The notes: generated by a model not told the origin, from the sequence alone. A stretch of DNA of 64,000 bases from Cryptomeria japonica (GCF_030272615.1 NC_081409.1:24756406-24820405), one strand, 5' to 3'; counted from the first letter of the stretch, positions 41,072-53,689 are shown. Made by a program: numbers and translations.

Positions 41072-44000
41072 ATGAATAGAGCTAGAGATAGTAAAGGTAG
41101 ATTTGTTATGAAGCAAGTGTCAACTTCAAAAAAATCAAAAAGTAAGTGCAAACTTTTGAGTTCTCAAATATCTTTCAAAGGGAAAAAAATACAAAAAGAG
41201 AACTCGCAACAAGAAATACAACCGAAAGGGGAAGTCAAAGACAATAAAGAAGTTGATGGTCCATTGAAAGACATGTCTAGTGAACCAGATCTAGAAAAAT
41301 GCGCCATTGAATCTACTCTTATAGAGGCTCCAGTGGAGAAATCTCTAGAGTCCTTAGAGGAAGCATATCAAAGGGTTGCCAAACAGTTCAATGAGTCCTA
41401 CGACTTAAGAGCAGGTTCATCTTTGGTAAATAACAAGCCAACTATAGTTGTTTATACTCCTTGGGCAATAGACATCATGGGTGATGCTAATAATAATAAT
41501 GGGGAAAAATTGGGTAGACACTTGAGAGGTCAAAACCAAGGTAATAATAATGAAAGTGCATCAGTAAACAATGAACCTATTTCTTTCGAGTTCCCCATTG
41601 AACACCCAGATGAGGACGCCCCCATGAAAAACATTCCTCATTCTGCATTACCTTTTTTCTGTGGTTTATCTATTCAAGACCCTAATATATTTTTGTTTGA
41701 ATTTGAAGTCCTGTGTAATAACTATGATTATAGGCATGATGCTCAAAAGCTTAAACTATTTCCAGCTACACTCAAGGATGCAACATTGCAATGGTTTATG
41801 AGCCTGCCAAACATCCAAACTTGGGATGAGATGAAATGGTTGTTTATGGACAAATATCAAGATTACTACAAAATCAAAGACATGTGGGATGAAGTCTTTC
41901 ATATGAACCAAAAGGAGGATGAATCCATGGAAGATTACCTAGAACGTTTCATATTTAGTCTTCAACGATCAAGACAGCCAGGACTCACTCCTGACACTAC
42001 TAAAATGTTATTTCTTAGAGGAATAAGGGATGAGACTATGGATGCTTTAAATTTAATGGGTAAAGGAAATATTTCAAAATTTATTTTTGATGATATTATT
42101 GAAATTTGCAGGAATTACTCCAGGTCTCAACGTCCCCTAAGGAGTCACTCCAGTAGGTTGCCTACTTCAGGAGTGATGCAGGAGCAACCCAGAAGGCAAG
42201 AACTTATTTCATGTTACCAAGGAGTGAAGGAAGGATCATGACATCAAGAAAGATCAACTTGGAGGTGTTGAAGCCCATTATGGTTTCTTATGCTAAAAAT
42301 GATGTGTTTGTGTAAAGACCTTAAGTGTCCTAATGATGCTCCTATGCATAAAATTATTGTAATAAGGGCCAATAGTGTCCATGAGAACAAGTTTGGTTTG
42401 ATGAGGTTCTAGATTCATTTAATTATCTCTAGGAGTGTTAAATTATGATTTAGATAAATTAAAAGTGTCATAGGTTACAAAATCAATAAGTATGTAAATT
42501 CAAATATTTGAATTACAACGGTTAGTATGTAAATGTGCAAATCATGCTTTTAGGCATTGTTAGTGCCTTCTAACTGATTTGGATCAGTTATGGTGGTTGT
42601 TTAGATGCCTATAAAGTCTGTGCAAGAATTAGTGTACATGAAGAAGTCTGGAAGAAGTCTGTGGGAAGGCTGGGAAAAGTCTATTGGACAGTTTGTAATT
42701 CTGGAACAACAATAAAAGACATTTATTTCCTGCATTTTTTGAGTACTGTTTGTTTTTAATTTTCTTTGGAATCATGTCTACCATGCTCTGAGGGGTTTAT
42801 TTGCTTGTTCCATGCAAGCTGGAGACATTTTGAAGTTTTGAAATAATACTATTTCCATTTTATTGCTGATTGTCCCAGAACAGACTGTGAAGTGTCCATT
42901 TGTTTTGATAGTTTTTAAGGATGTTTGGATCCATCCTTTGAATGCCTATTCTAATTCTCATAGGGTGGATTCATTTCTAACATGTACAATAAATGTTCCT
43001 AACATTTTGTTGACAGGAAGTTGGAGTTTGCAGGTGGACACCAAGATAGATGACTAAAAACACATGGTTTTGATGCCATAGGTGTAGCAGCAGAGGATTG
43101 GCCTCAAGGAGGTCATACTTTTATGATGGAATCAGTAAAGACATGTTAAATTTTGGGTGAATCAACCTTTGTTTGATTCTGGAAGTGAGTTTTGAAGTGA
43201 TTTTGAGCAAGCCCTAGGTTTGTGGGTGGTTTAAGGAGGGTTTTGGAGTTTGGGTATTTAGGAATGTAACTGAACCTTAATACCTTGAAAATCCTTGTTT
43301 TGGCATCATAATTAGAGACTATACATAAGGGTTAGACCTGAGGATGATTTTGGAGGGTACTTCCTTCACAAAAGTGACCTAATTAGCCCTCACGGTGACT
43401 AGGGACAACATTTTTTTGAATGATTTGTTCCAAAACAACCATAGGCAATATTTTGGGTGTTGATAGAGGTTGATATTGGGTATCTAAATCAGTCATAAAA
43501 TTGGTTGGTGTTTTGGGAAATGTGTGTGAAAAGAGCCAAAAATAGTCCAGCCGGCTACTAGGAAACTAGGCCTAGTGAAGGGCTAAAATTGGGTTTTTGT
43601 ATCAATTGATGAGTTGAGGGTTTGAAAACCTTAGAGACATGTTAGGTTAAGTTATTTTATGTGTGTGGAGGTGGAGGAAACACCTGATTAAGGTGAAGAC
43701 AATTTTTGAGCCTATTGAGGCACTTTGAGCATTTGAAACACCATAGGAGTGTTGGGGTTTGGGTCCATATTCCACTTAAGTTACAAGTTTACAACTAAAT
43801 CCTCCATCCTCCGCATCAAGGAGGAGTATCAGGTATTTCAAAATGCAAAATAGGTAATCTACTTGAGGATCTTAAAACTGATTTATTAAATCATATGGGA
43901 AAACAGATAGACACTTTGTATACCCGCAGGAAACAGGAAGAAGCAGAAAAGGATTTAGCAGTATATTGTCCTACATTCCATAAAAAGCATGGTCCTGAGG

Positions 44001-44854
44001 ATTGTCCATATAATAGAATGAATATTTCATCCCTAGAGGAAGCAAGTAAGCATTCTACCTTAAGACCTTTTCTAGAAGGACTAGCTAGTATGGAATATGT
44101 TGAGGAACCTGTATATTTTATGGCCCCATGATGTCCTTTTCTGCCAAGAGCAATGCAGCCAGGTTTCCCTAATGAGTATTTTCCTAGTCCAAGTCAAACC
44201 TTCCCCAATTCAAATACATGGTATGGGGGCTAGCAACAACCTTCATCCTATCCTCAGTGGTCCCAAAATTACCAGTTTGGAACTCAACCATGGCAACAGG
44301 CATGGAGGCCGCATGCACCACCACCTACATCATATCCACAACCATACCCCCAACCCTATCCACCTCAAACTCAATTTCCACCTCCACCTTTAATAAATCC
44401 TTATCAACAACCACAATAATTCCTTCCACCTATTCCATCATCCTCCTCTAATCTGCTACCTGACCCACCACAACCACCAAAGCCAACATGAATGCCCACT
44501 CAACCAAACCCCAATCCTAATAATAAGCCATCCCAACCTATGTACAATACTGAGGTGGCAGGTTATCCCACTTATCCAGTCAATGCAGTGGAACTAGAAG
44601 GAGTACAATTGAGATCAGGAAAAGCCCTCCAAGGTCCCACAATCATAGAAATAAATGAAGAACCTGAAGAGGAGTCCAAAAAAGAACCTTCATTTCCTAA
44701 CCGGTTGCTTTCTAAACCTATACAAAAGCTACCTACGCAAACTGAATTCGATCTCATTAATGAACTCCACAATGTTAACATTAAGATTCCTTTGTTACAA
44801 GCTATCAAGGATATTCTGGTGTATAATAAAATAGTTCGAGAGTTATGTACATGA
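41072..44854 (+). pseudogene. Element G gag, interrupted by solo LTR H
   Basis: The ATG at 41072 begins MNRARDSKGRFVMKQVSTSK. After a Lys-rich N-terminus, the Gag domain spans residues about 180-360 (NIPHSALPFFCGLSIQDPN, KLKLFPATLKDATLQWFMSL, ESMEDYLERF). H is inserted at 42173/42174, and gag resumes at 43824 (QGGVSGISKCKIG-like frame). The C-terminal half has one CCHC-like motif (YCPTFHKKHGPEDC), a Pro/Gln-rich region and the block ELHNVNIKIPLLQAIKDI typical of Athila gag ends. Stops at 44129, about 44233, 44417, 44489 and 44852 are compatible with CGA/CAG/CAA changes. The reading frame is otherwise constant. Confidence 0.88.
42174..43818 (+). repeat. Element H: solo LTR inside G gag (TSD aggag)
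   Basis: This 1645-bp insert has ends TGATGC...GCATCA (TG...CA with a 6-bp inverted repeat), and the flanking TSD aggag is exact at 42169-42173 and 43819-43823. Removing it and one TSD rejoins the gag frame (PTSG-GVSGIS). It has no coding capacity. A TATA box (TATAAA, 42610-42615) is followed about 100 bp later by AATAAA (42711-42716), in the order expected of U3-R. So it reads as a solo LTR in plus orientation, left by recombination between two LTRs. A small non-autonomous element of another class is less likely. Confidence 0.75.
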
Positions 44855-45480
44855 AGGCAAAAGAAGAAAGAAGATCCAAAAACTGTTCAAGTTATTGGGC
44901 AATTGGCGGATCTTATTCTTGGCAAATTGACAATTCCCAAATATGCAAATCCTAGAAGCCCAGTCATCCAGGTAAGCATTGGTAAGATTACTATACCTAA
45001 TATACTTGTGGATTTGGGTGTTGCAATTAATGTGATGACTAATGAGACCAAAACAAAATTATCTCTTGAAGGACTTAGGCCCACACCTACAGTTTTCCAG
45101 ATGGCTGATCGTTCACTGGTCAAGCCTGAAGGGGTTATTGAAGATGTGGTCCTTTCTATTGATTCATGGGATTTTCCAATTGACTTTAGATCTTGCAGCT
45201 GAAAGTTAAGCTGGGGGGATATCCCTTAATCTTAGGACGACCTTGGCTAGCTACTGCTAATGCTTTTATCAATTGTCAGTCAGGCAATATGGTTATCTCT
45301 AATGGAGAACAAACTAAGCAAATAACACTATATCCACCTGCTCAACCCCTATTAGAAACAAAAGATCCTATTTGGGTTGATAGTGACTTGGAAGATTCCT
45401 TACCGGTCCTAACTATTGAACAAGCATATGATTTTGAAGAACCCACAGAGGATAACCTTCTTGTTAATTTTCTTTAGAAT
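44855..45480 (+). pseudogene. Element G aspartic protease
   Basis: Residues GKLTIPKYANPRSPVIQVSI lead to the active-site block ILVDLGVAINVM (DLG in place of DTG, the usual form in Athila elements). Downstream are FQMADRSLVKPEGVIEDV, SWDFPIDF, then after a frameshift at about 45193 LGGYPLILGRPWLATANAFI and a C-terminal acidic stretch to a stop at 45475. The frameshift near RSCS removes part of the usual loop. It would cleave the Gag-Pol polyprotein. Confidence 0.85.
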
Positions 45481-47103
45481 AGGTACGGGTCGAATGACAT
45501 TTTAGACAACTTGGTTTTTCCCTCGCATATAACTACTAGTTGTCCCTTTGGAAGTTTTCCTATAGTAGGTGGTTCTCAGTCCATTCAATACTTTTTCATA
45601 TTACATCAATTGTTACCTCACTAGTGTTTGAATAGTCCATAACTATCTTTAGAAAGTCATGGTTCATCACAAGTGTTAGCTCTGGATTCCCCTATATAGT
45701 CACAACCTACAGAGATTTTACCAGGTCATACCCTTAATATTAATCCACAGTTAAGTCCAAAACAAATTAAGGACCTTATTACCATGCTTAGGGACAATAA
45801 AGCCACATTTTCTTGGGAGTACCAAGATATGCGTGGTATCCATCCTGACACTTGCACACATCACATCTACATTGAGGAAGAGAGTCGTCCTGTCAGACAG
45901 CCACAATGAAGACTTAACCTTGTTTTGTGGGACATAGTCAAGGAGGAGCTACAAAAATTGTTAAATGTTGGTTTCATCTATCCTATTTCAGATAGTAGGT
46001 GGGTATCTCCTCTAGTAGTGGTACCAAAGAAAAATGGTAAGTGGCATACTTGTGTCGATTACAGATCTTTAAATAAAGCAACTAAAAAGGACAATTTTCC
46101 ATTACCATTTATTGATCAAGTTTTGGACACTCTTGCAGGGAAACAATTCTTCTCATTCTTGGATGGATTTAGTGGATATAATCAGATCCGCATAGCACCT
46201 GAAGACCAGGATAAGACCACCTTCACTTTTCCCTGGGGGACATTTGCCTACAATGTGTTACCTTTTGGATTATGTAATGCCCCAACTACCTTTCAGCGGG
46301 TCGTGCTAAGTATTTTTGCTGACCTTGTGAATGATTATGTAGAAGTTTATATGGATGACTTTATAGTTCATGGCAATACTTATGAAGAGGCAAAAGAAAA
46401 CTTAGAGAAAGTGCTTAAAAGATGTATAGATACTAATCTATCTTTAAGTCATGAAAAGTGTCACTCTTATGACTGAGGGCATTGTGTTAGGACATTTCAT
46501 TTCTTCTAAAGGTATTCAAGTTGATCCTAAAAAGGTCCAGACAATTCAAGACCTACCTACACCATCCAATCCAAAATATGTTAGGAGCTTTCTTGGCCAT
46601 GCTGGGTATTACCGATGATTTATTCAAAATTTTAGCAAGATTGCCTCTCCTTTGTTTGCTCTTTTAGCTAAAGATGTTGTCTTTTCTTGGACGCCTGAGT
46701 GTCAGGAGGCTTTCAAGACTATTAAAACCAAGCTTGTGACCACCCCAGTCCCTAGAGGTCTGAATTGGGAGTTGCCATTTCACATCCATACCGATGCCTC
46801 TGACTCTTCTATGGGCGCAGTGCTTGGACAAAAAGAAGACAATCTCTTTTATTCTATTTACTACATCAACAAGAACTTCACAGGTGCAGAAGTAAACTAT
46901 ACGGTAACTGAAAAGGAGTTTTTAGCTGTTGTTTATGCTATTAATAAATTTCATCATTATATTACCAGATATAAAGTGTTTGTTCATACAGATCATTTGA
47001 CAATTCTCTTTCTAATGAATAAACCAGTAGTCACTGGCAGAGTCATTAGGTGGTTGCTTTTATTACAAGAATTTGATGTCACTATACTTGATAAGCCTAG
47101 TTG
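45481..47103 (+). pseudogene. Element G reverse transcriptase and RNase H
   Basis: After a linker with stops (45625, 45643, 45700, 45907), RT runs from KEELQKLLNVGFIYPISDS through WVSPLVVVPKKNGKWHTCVD, FSFLDGFSGYNQIRIAPED, PFGLCNAPTTFQR and the catalytic YMDD at 46348-46359. The frame shifts near 46465. RNase H starts near 46780 with HIHTDASDSSMGAVLGQ, then FTGAEVNYTVTEKEFLAVVY and VHTDHLTILFLM, with the expected D-E-D residues. There is no second RNase H, in contrast to C and E. Confidence 0.9.
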
Positions 47104-48538
47104 AGAAAATGTGGTTACAGATTTCCTATCCAAGCTGCAGCTGCCAGACAATGAGCCCACTCCAGTTGATGACACCTTTCCAGATGAACACCTCTTTACG
47201 ATCTCCGCACAGAGCCCCTAGTTTGCTGATATTACCAACTACTTGGTCACATGCAAGTTCCCTACTCACTTTTCTCCTCATGAACATCAAAAGTTGGTGG
47301 GTCTCAGTAGACAGTATACCTGGATTAATGGTTTACTATTCTGTACTAGCATAGACAACATCATGCGATGTTGTGTACCTGAGGAGGATGTCTTTGATAT
47401 ACTTCGAGCTTGCCATACTGAACCATGTGGAGGACACTTTGCTACTCAAAGGACTACTCAGAAGATTCTCACTACTAGATATTATTGGCCTACGATCCAT
47501 AAGGATTGTAAGCGATATGTTCATCATTGTGATTAGTGCCAGTGGATGGGTCGTCCTACATGCTCCGATGAGATGCCACTACACCCTCAGCTATCCATAG
47601 AACCCTTCGAGAAGTGGGGCCTTGATTTTGTGGGTCCTATCAATCCACCTTCAAGGAACAAGGAATACGTTCTCATTTGCACCGATTATGTCACCAAGTG
47701 GGTTGAAGTTGTCACCCTCCAGCATGCACAAGATACCAAGGTGGCTGATTTCCTATACTCAGAGATCTTCACTAGCTTCGGTGTGCCTCGGGAGATAACC
47801 ACAGACCAAGGCCCATAGTTTACTTCAGAACTTATTGCTGCTCTAGTCAAAGAATATGAGATCCATCACCAGAACTCCACTCCTTACCATCCCCAAGCTA
47901 ATGGACAAGTTGAAGTCATGAACAGAGAGCTAGAGAAAATTCTTACCAAGATGGTTGCTCTTCATAAGCGTGATTGGGCTATGCGGCTTCCTGAAGATGT
48001 ATGGGCCTACCGCACGACATGGAAGACCACTACTGGTCTGACCCCTTACGAACTTGTTTATGGTAAGAAGGCAGTTCTTCCGATCGAGTTTGAAATTAAG
48101 ACTCTACGAACTACGTCACAACTTAGCCTAAGTCTCTTTGATGCCCAGAAGGACTGCATTGCCCAAATACACTCTTTAAATGAGCTCCATTAGGATGCGC
48201 TCTTTCACACAGAGGTCATCCAGAAGCAGCAGTCTTTGTGGCATGATCGACATATTCGCCAAGGATCCTTTCAACCTGGGGATTGGGTGCTCTTATATGA
48301 CTCCCGATTTCAGGATTTCAAAGGCAAGTTTCATACAAGATGGCTGGGACCTTATGAAGTTGAGCATGTATATGCTAACAGTGCTATTCAACTCTGCACT
48401 GTGGATTCTAAACGATGCAAGCTCCTCGTTAATGGTCACCGCTTGAAGTTGTATCAGAAACCTCTTTCAAAGGAAGCCTTCTTTCTTGATGTGGCTAAGG
48501 AACTCACCATGGTTCCCTTTGGCCTCCTTCAAAATTGA
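47104..48538 (+). pseudogene. Element G integrase
   Basis: The HHCC finger (HTEPCGGHFATQRTTQKIL to HHCD-stop-CQ) is at about 47407-47540. The core starts at WGLDFVGPINPPSRNKEYVL, with the second Asp in ITTDQGP (47800-47817) and the Glu in NGQVEVMNRELEKIL (47900-47945). The C-terminal module has GDWVLLYDSRFQDFKGKFHT and RWLGPYEVEHV (the GPY motif). Stops at 47102, 47219, 47534, 47816 and 48191 fit CAA/CAG/TGC-type changes; the frame never shifts over 1.4 kb. It ends at TGA 48536. Confidence 0.9.
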
Positions 48539-49554
48539 ATATTAAAAAATAAAAAATAAAAAAAAGAAGAAAAGAGCAATAAAAGATCTGATAGTGAAAA
48601 CCTATGGGCGCTATTGGCCGGTTGCTAGTTGAAAACCCATTTCTCGATGGCTGTCCACTACTAAATAATCTTAGGGGTGAAAATTAGTTTTTCGATGCCC
48701 CTAGGTGGCGATAGACTGAAAATCGGGTCTCCAGTGGTTTATTGTTGAAGAACTAAAGAAAAATATAAAAAAAACAACAACAAAAAACAAAAGGAAAAAA
48801 AGAAAAATAAATAAATAAATAAATAAAATAATAATAATAAAAAAATAATCCAACTAAATCAAACAATAAAAAATCCCATCACCACATGGCAAACACAGCA
48901 ACCCTGTCCACTCAGACTTGGACTCCTATGCCTTCCTATCATTTTTCTGGCAGGAAGTCCTTCTTGCCCCATCCACGTCTGTGTCATGCTGGCCTAGTGT
49001 CTTCCTTGGGCACATTTCCCATCCTCCATGTGCTGGGTCGTGCCTCTCTTTATTTCGCCTATGGATGCAATCTTTCTTTATGATTTGTGGCTACTTTCTC
49101 TCATGTGATGTTTGATCTGCTGGCTCCACTTTAGCTTCCGGCCACATCCTCCATACTTGGCGCTCCTTGCCATCTCTTGTCATCAATGGCCTCGGTATTC
49201 GGTAATAGTTTTGTTTTGTTTTTCTTTCATTTATTTATTTTATTTCCTATTTTATTTTCCTCTACCCTATGGTGACATGCCTCGTGGATAGGTCTGCTAC
49301 TTAGCTGGGGGGACGTTGTGTTATCTATGTGTCTTAGCCATCATAATCTCTTTGTCATCCCTTAAAAGCCTTTCCTTGTCATCATTGCCTTGTCCATCTT
49401 ATCTTACCCTCATGATTGTAACTTTCTATCACTATTTCTCACACATTGGTTTTGGTAAAGTTTTGAAAAAACTCTGTTACAGCCCCATCACCATTTTCCT
49501 ACACAGTTAGCGGTTTGGGCGAAGGCAATTTCCACAGTACTCTATGTTACAATC
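48539..49554 (+). other. Element G spacer between pol and 3' ORF
   Basis: It begins with an A-rich simple stretch (about 48541-48850), then mixed sequence with no motif. A purine tract in agctggggggacg (49300-49312) resembles the true PPT at 51527-51540. Confidence 0.6.
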
Positions 49555-51490
49555 ATGGCAGGAGAACGGCGTCCTCGATATGAGCCTTCGATGATGGATG
49601 AATTAAGGGACCCGAAAAATGCAGAGGCGTATAAGGTCTTTAAGAAAGCTAGATGGGATGTGTATTTTAAACGACTACGGGGTTATGATGAACACACTGC
49701 TCGGGAATTCACAATTTTTTTTTCCAAAGGCCAAGCTGTTGTCTATGGGTTAACTATTTCTGTCACAGTGGATTCTATAGTCGAAGTTTCAGGGTTACCC
49801 ATCAGTGGTGAAAATTATTTTCCTGAAATCTCAAAGAAAGTAGTGGCTCTTAAGCCGCTTCGAAAAAGGTTTTTAGATAGAGGGGAATCTGTTGTCATTG
49901 TCTCAGGCTAGGGCACTAAATTTCTTTCGGTTCCAGCTCATTGGAAACATGTGGCCAGATTCATCATCCAATATATCACATGCAAAGGCAGGTATGTTTA
50001 TGTGTATGCCCACCATTTCCGCTTACTGTTACATTTGCGGAGAGGAATGCTTGTTAATGTTACCTATTTTCTTTACTCATCTCTGCAACATATGAGTCAA
50101 AATGTTCAAGAAGGTTGTGGTCATTCCCTAGCACATCATGGGCTCATCAGGTTACTAGTTATTAGGGAATTGCAAAAACTCTCTCCCCGTGGTAATTGGG
50201 ATTCTTTTGTTAGTTATGATTCAGACCAGGAACCTTCTGATAGGGAAAATTTTGTTGAAGAACAAAGGGATGATAGCTTTGTGAATGAAGAAGAAAGTAG
50301 TCCCATGAGTAAGGAGGAATATAGTCCTATTGAGGAAGAACAAGTAGAGCTAGAACAAAACCCTAGTGTTTCCCCTAGTGTTTCAAAATGAAGGGTCTCT
50401 GAAAAATGTGCCAAGCATTCTTCTGAAAAATGGGCTTAGAAATACTCTGAGACTGTTAGTACACCAAGCCCCTATCAAATTTGTAGCTCAACTGCTAAGG
50501 CTAAGGTGGCTTCTAAAAAATCCTCTGGCTCTGGTCACAAGAGGAAGCTGACCTTGGAGAATCAAGATGATCCCTCCAGTCCTTGCGGTGACATGAATGA
50601 AGCTCTGCAATTGGAGCTTGAAAATCGGCTCAAGAATCTGGCTCATATAGCCTCCACTCATGAGGATTTACAAGTTTTGTCAGAAGTAATTAAGAAATAG
50701 GGTAAGATGCAACGAGAATTGAGACACAGCAATCGACAACGAAAAAAGGATAAACAATCTAAACAGTCTGAACCCCTTAGTCCTGCTTTGGTAGATACCC
50801 AAGAAGGATAAATTCCTCTTGATGGTGGTGAAGGCATATTTAGTGAAATTTTTTTTGAAGAAAATGTGATCAATGAACCCATGGGGGAAGAAACAATTCC
50901 CAAAGATGCTGGAATTAATACATCCATAGAAGGGTGTACTGAAACACTTACGAAAAATCCAATAAATAATGATAATCCTTTACTAGTTAAACCCTTGGCC
51001 ATAAGCAAGGACCAAGGAAATTCAAGTGATATCGAAGGAAAAGAAGGGTTAACTGAAGAACAAGAAGAAAATGTTCACCAAAATCATACAGAGTGTACAG
51101 AAAGATCCCAGTCATGAGAACTTTGATCACCAAGATCTGCAGGATTCAACTAATGTTACTCTCATGACCTATGTGGAGAAGCATACAGATAAAGAATGAC
51201 TGCTGATGAAATAGAGAGAAGAGATTTGGGCATTGAGGGATTCTATTGCTCAGCTAAAAATAGAGAATCAATCACTTCAGAAACAGCTACAGGATGCACA
51301 AGCTTTTGTTAAATTACAGGCAGAAGAGTTGAGTAAACTCAAGGCAGAGGCAAAATAGATAGTTGCTACTTCAGAAACCTTGTTTGACGGTCAAAGAAAA
51401 TGAAAAGCTTGTTAAGGAACAGAAACAACATTGGGTTCAGGAGGTTACCAGCAATCTACAAAAACTACTTCCTTCATCTGGTTTGTATTT
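49555..51490 (+). pseudogene. Element G 3' ORF (accessory or env-position protein), decayed
   Basis: The ATG at 49555 starts MAGERRPRYEPSMMDELRDP. The N-terminal ~120 residues (REFTIFFSKGQAVVYGLTIS, VEVSGLPISGENYFPEI) resemble the globular domain often annotated as a putative plant transposon protein in the 3' ORF of Athila-type elements. A second globular part follows (HWKHVARFIIQYITCKGRYV), then an acidic Ser/Glu-rich region (50220-50390), a Lys-rich region (50506-50800) and, after a frameshift near 51118, a coiled coil (RDSIAQLKIENQSLQKQLQD). One frame holds from 49555 to 51117 despite stops at 49909, 50389, 50437, 50698, 50809 and 51115. I see no signal peptide or transmembrane segment, so an envelope role is not supported. 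Confidence 0.7.
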
Positions 51491-51526
51491 ATATTCTTTC
51501 TTTTGCATGAGGACATGCAAAAACCT

Positions 51527-51540
51527 CAGCTGGGGGGGAA
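51527..51540 (+). other. Element G polypurine tract
   Basis: CAGCTGGGGGGGAA lies directly before the 3' LTR start (taatgagg; tgatgagg in the 5' LTR). Confidence 0.9.
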
Positions 51541-52955
51541 TAATGAGGCTAGGATGTGTTATTTCTTTTACCCTTAATTTGCCACTATTTGTCATTCCTA
51601 TGGTATCCATGTCATTCCTATCACCATTTGGTAAGGAAGGAAAGAGGGAATTCAATAAATATGAAAGAAAAGTCAAAACCAAAATTATAAGTGAAAACCA
51701 TGGTTATTTACTAACTCAATTGTTTAATTGCCATAATAGGGGATCTATAGGTGGACAGGTACTTGGAAGAAAGGATTGCTTGGCACATGGATCATGTGAA
51801 TGAGAGAACAACATGAAAGTGATCTATTTTTGACAAATAGTTTCGGTATAATCTTGAAATGGCATAGACTTGTTGAAGTTATTATATTGTTTTGATTCGG
51901 TGGCCTGCGGCCCTAGATTAGTTGATGGCTATCATTTTGTTTTGTATAAAACAAGTTTCATGGTTACAATCCCGTAATCAGTTAGAGACAATATTAGTAA
52001 GCAGTGTTATATAAATATGTACGGGATTGTTCAAAAGGATAACCAGATAATATATGAAAAACATTGTTGTTCCAATTATTATTCTCTGATTGCGAATGCA
52101 TGGTTTGAAGTAACAAGCGTTGATAGTTTCAACACTTGGTGACCGAGAAGGTAGGGTCCCCTTGCTCACGTTATCAGGTGACTTCGTTATAAGTGTGAAG
52201 TGAGTAATTTTATGTTCTGTTCCCATGATTTGTGTTTATTGTTTATAATAATAATTGTGTGATTCTGTAAACAACTTAGTTTAGATTCAACGTAGTATTG
52301 TTTGAAGGAATTGTGATTTTGCAAAATATTTCATAATCCACACAACAGGACATCTTTTTGTTTGATTTGTAATTCACAAGTCTAATCGGAAATTGTAGGA
52401 TAAGGAAAATATCTCAGTTCAGAAATCAAGTTATATCCATCTGAACTTATGTTTGATCTGATTGAATGAGCTATGATTTAGAATTCTAATACTTGGACAA
52501 ATACACATTTAAATCAACAGGCTATGACTCATAATTCTGGTATTCTTACATACTGTTCCACTTCCTATCACTACCATGATAGGAAGCAGAACCATCTTAT
52601 TTTCACTCCCAGATTGCTAAGCAAAACACAGTTGAATGTTCTAAGTTGGTGTTTATAAGGTAGGTGTTTAAGTAAAGAGACTTGATTGAAAGTGTGTGCC
52701 TTAAGTTTAAATATTTGAAGTGTGAGATTTAATTTGTTAGTGAATGAGCCTTAGATTTGTTCTTGGAATAAGCGTGTAAATTAGAAATGCATTCATAATC
52801 ACTTAACATAATATCTTCATCCCTTGAGCAAATAGCCGCTATACCTCTCATCAGTTTACGAATCCCGAATTGACACTTTTAGGTGTAACTAAGGGTGCTT
52901 GCATGAAATTAGTCCTAAGTTAATCCAAAGAATCAGACCACAGTTTTACCCTACA
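51541..52955 (+). repeat. Element G 3' LTR (1415 bp)
   Basis: It has the same length as the 5' LTR and aligns without gaps. The first bases read taatgagg (TG to TA) and it ends tttaccctaca. The TSD gggtg follows at 52956-52960. Confidence 0.95.
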
Positions 52956-52960
52956 GGGTG

Positions 52961-53689
52961 AATTAGTCTAATTAGAAAGAGTTAGAAGAATCTAGAAGGG
53001 ATTTAGGCATGCAAGTAGATTTTGTAGGAGAATGCAAGTGGGAAGAATTTTGAGATTTTGAATTAAAATAAAATTATTTATTTCAATTAAATGGTTTTAT
53101 TTGCATTTGGATAAATATTCAAATAAATATTAATTTATTTAAATGAGAAAAAGAAAGATAAAGCATTAAATGTTTGAAGATTTTGAGGGAAACCTTTAAA
53201 GGCTTAATAAGACTCATGAAGGAAGCCATTAAGTTTGAAGACTTTAAGGGAAACCATTAAAGCCTTAAGAAGACTCTAGAAGGAAGCCATTAAGTTTGAA
53301 GACTTTAAGGGAAACCATTAAAGGTTTCAAGTGGGTGAGGATAAATAGGATTTTAAATAAATTATTTATTTATTTAAAATAGTTGTGCAACTTGCATTTG
53401 TAGGAAAATACAAGTGGGTGGAGAATAAAGGTGATTTAAATAAATGTTAATTTATTTAAATGTAAGAGAAGATTTAATTAAACAAATATGATTTATTTAT
53501 TTAATTAATGGTCTGAATTTGGTTAAGTGAATTAAATCAAATAAATTGATTAATTTATTTAATTAATAGGAGAAGAGGGTTAAGGTGAATTAATTAAATA
53601 TTAATTTAATTAATTATTGATTGATGGTTAAATAATCAAATAAATATTAAATATTCATCTAATTAAGTGGACAGATTTATGTGACTACA
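52961..53689 (-). repeat. Element E 5' LTR, part 2 (right of G)
   Basis: This continues the LTR of E after the G insertion (aattagtctaattagaaaga; compare 19620 onward) to gtgactaca at 53689. It carries the 61-bp tandem units. Parts 1 and 2 add up to 1629 bp, against 1630 bp for the same span of the left LTR. Confidence 0.92.

Larger units (their letters stand above)
39506..52955 (+). mobile_element. Element G: Athila-like Ty3/gypsy element in 5' LTR of E (TSD gggtg)
   Basis: LTRs of exactly 1415 bp (39506-40920 and 51541-52955) flank gag, protease, RT, RNase H, integrase and a large 3' ORF. The TSD gggtg at 39501-39505 and 52956-52960 is exact, and the E LTR resumes directly behind it. A tRNA-Asp-like PBS, a single RNase H and an extra ORF between pol and the 3' LTR point to the Athila-type branch. 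H interrupts gag. Without H, the element is about 11.8 kb. Confidence 0.94.

Noticed and set aside
42174-43818. DNA transposon with terminal inverted repeats
   Set aside because: The 6-bp inverted ends, TG...CA, 5-bp TSD, TATA box and AATAAA are better explained by a solo LTR; no transposase is present.
49555-51490. Envelope gene or endogenous virus
   Set aside because: No signal peptide, transmembrane segment or glycoprotein-like cysteine pattern is visible. No pararetrovirus movement or coat protein was seen in the window.
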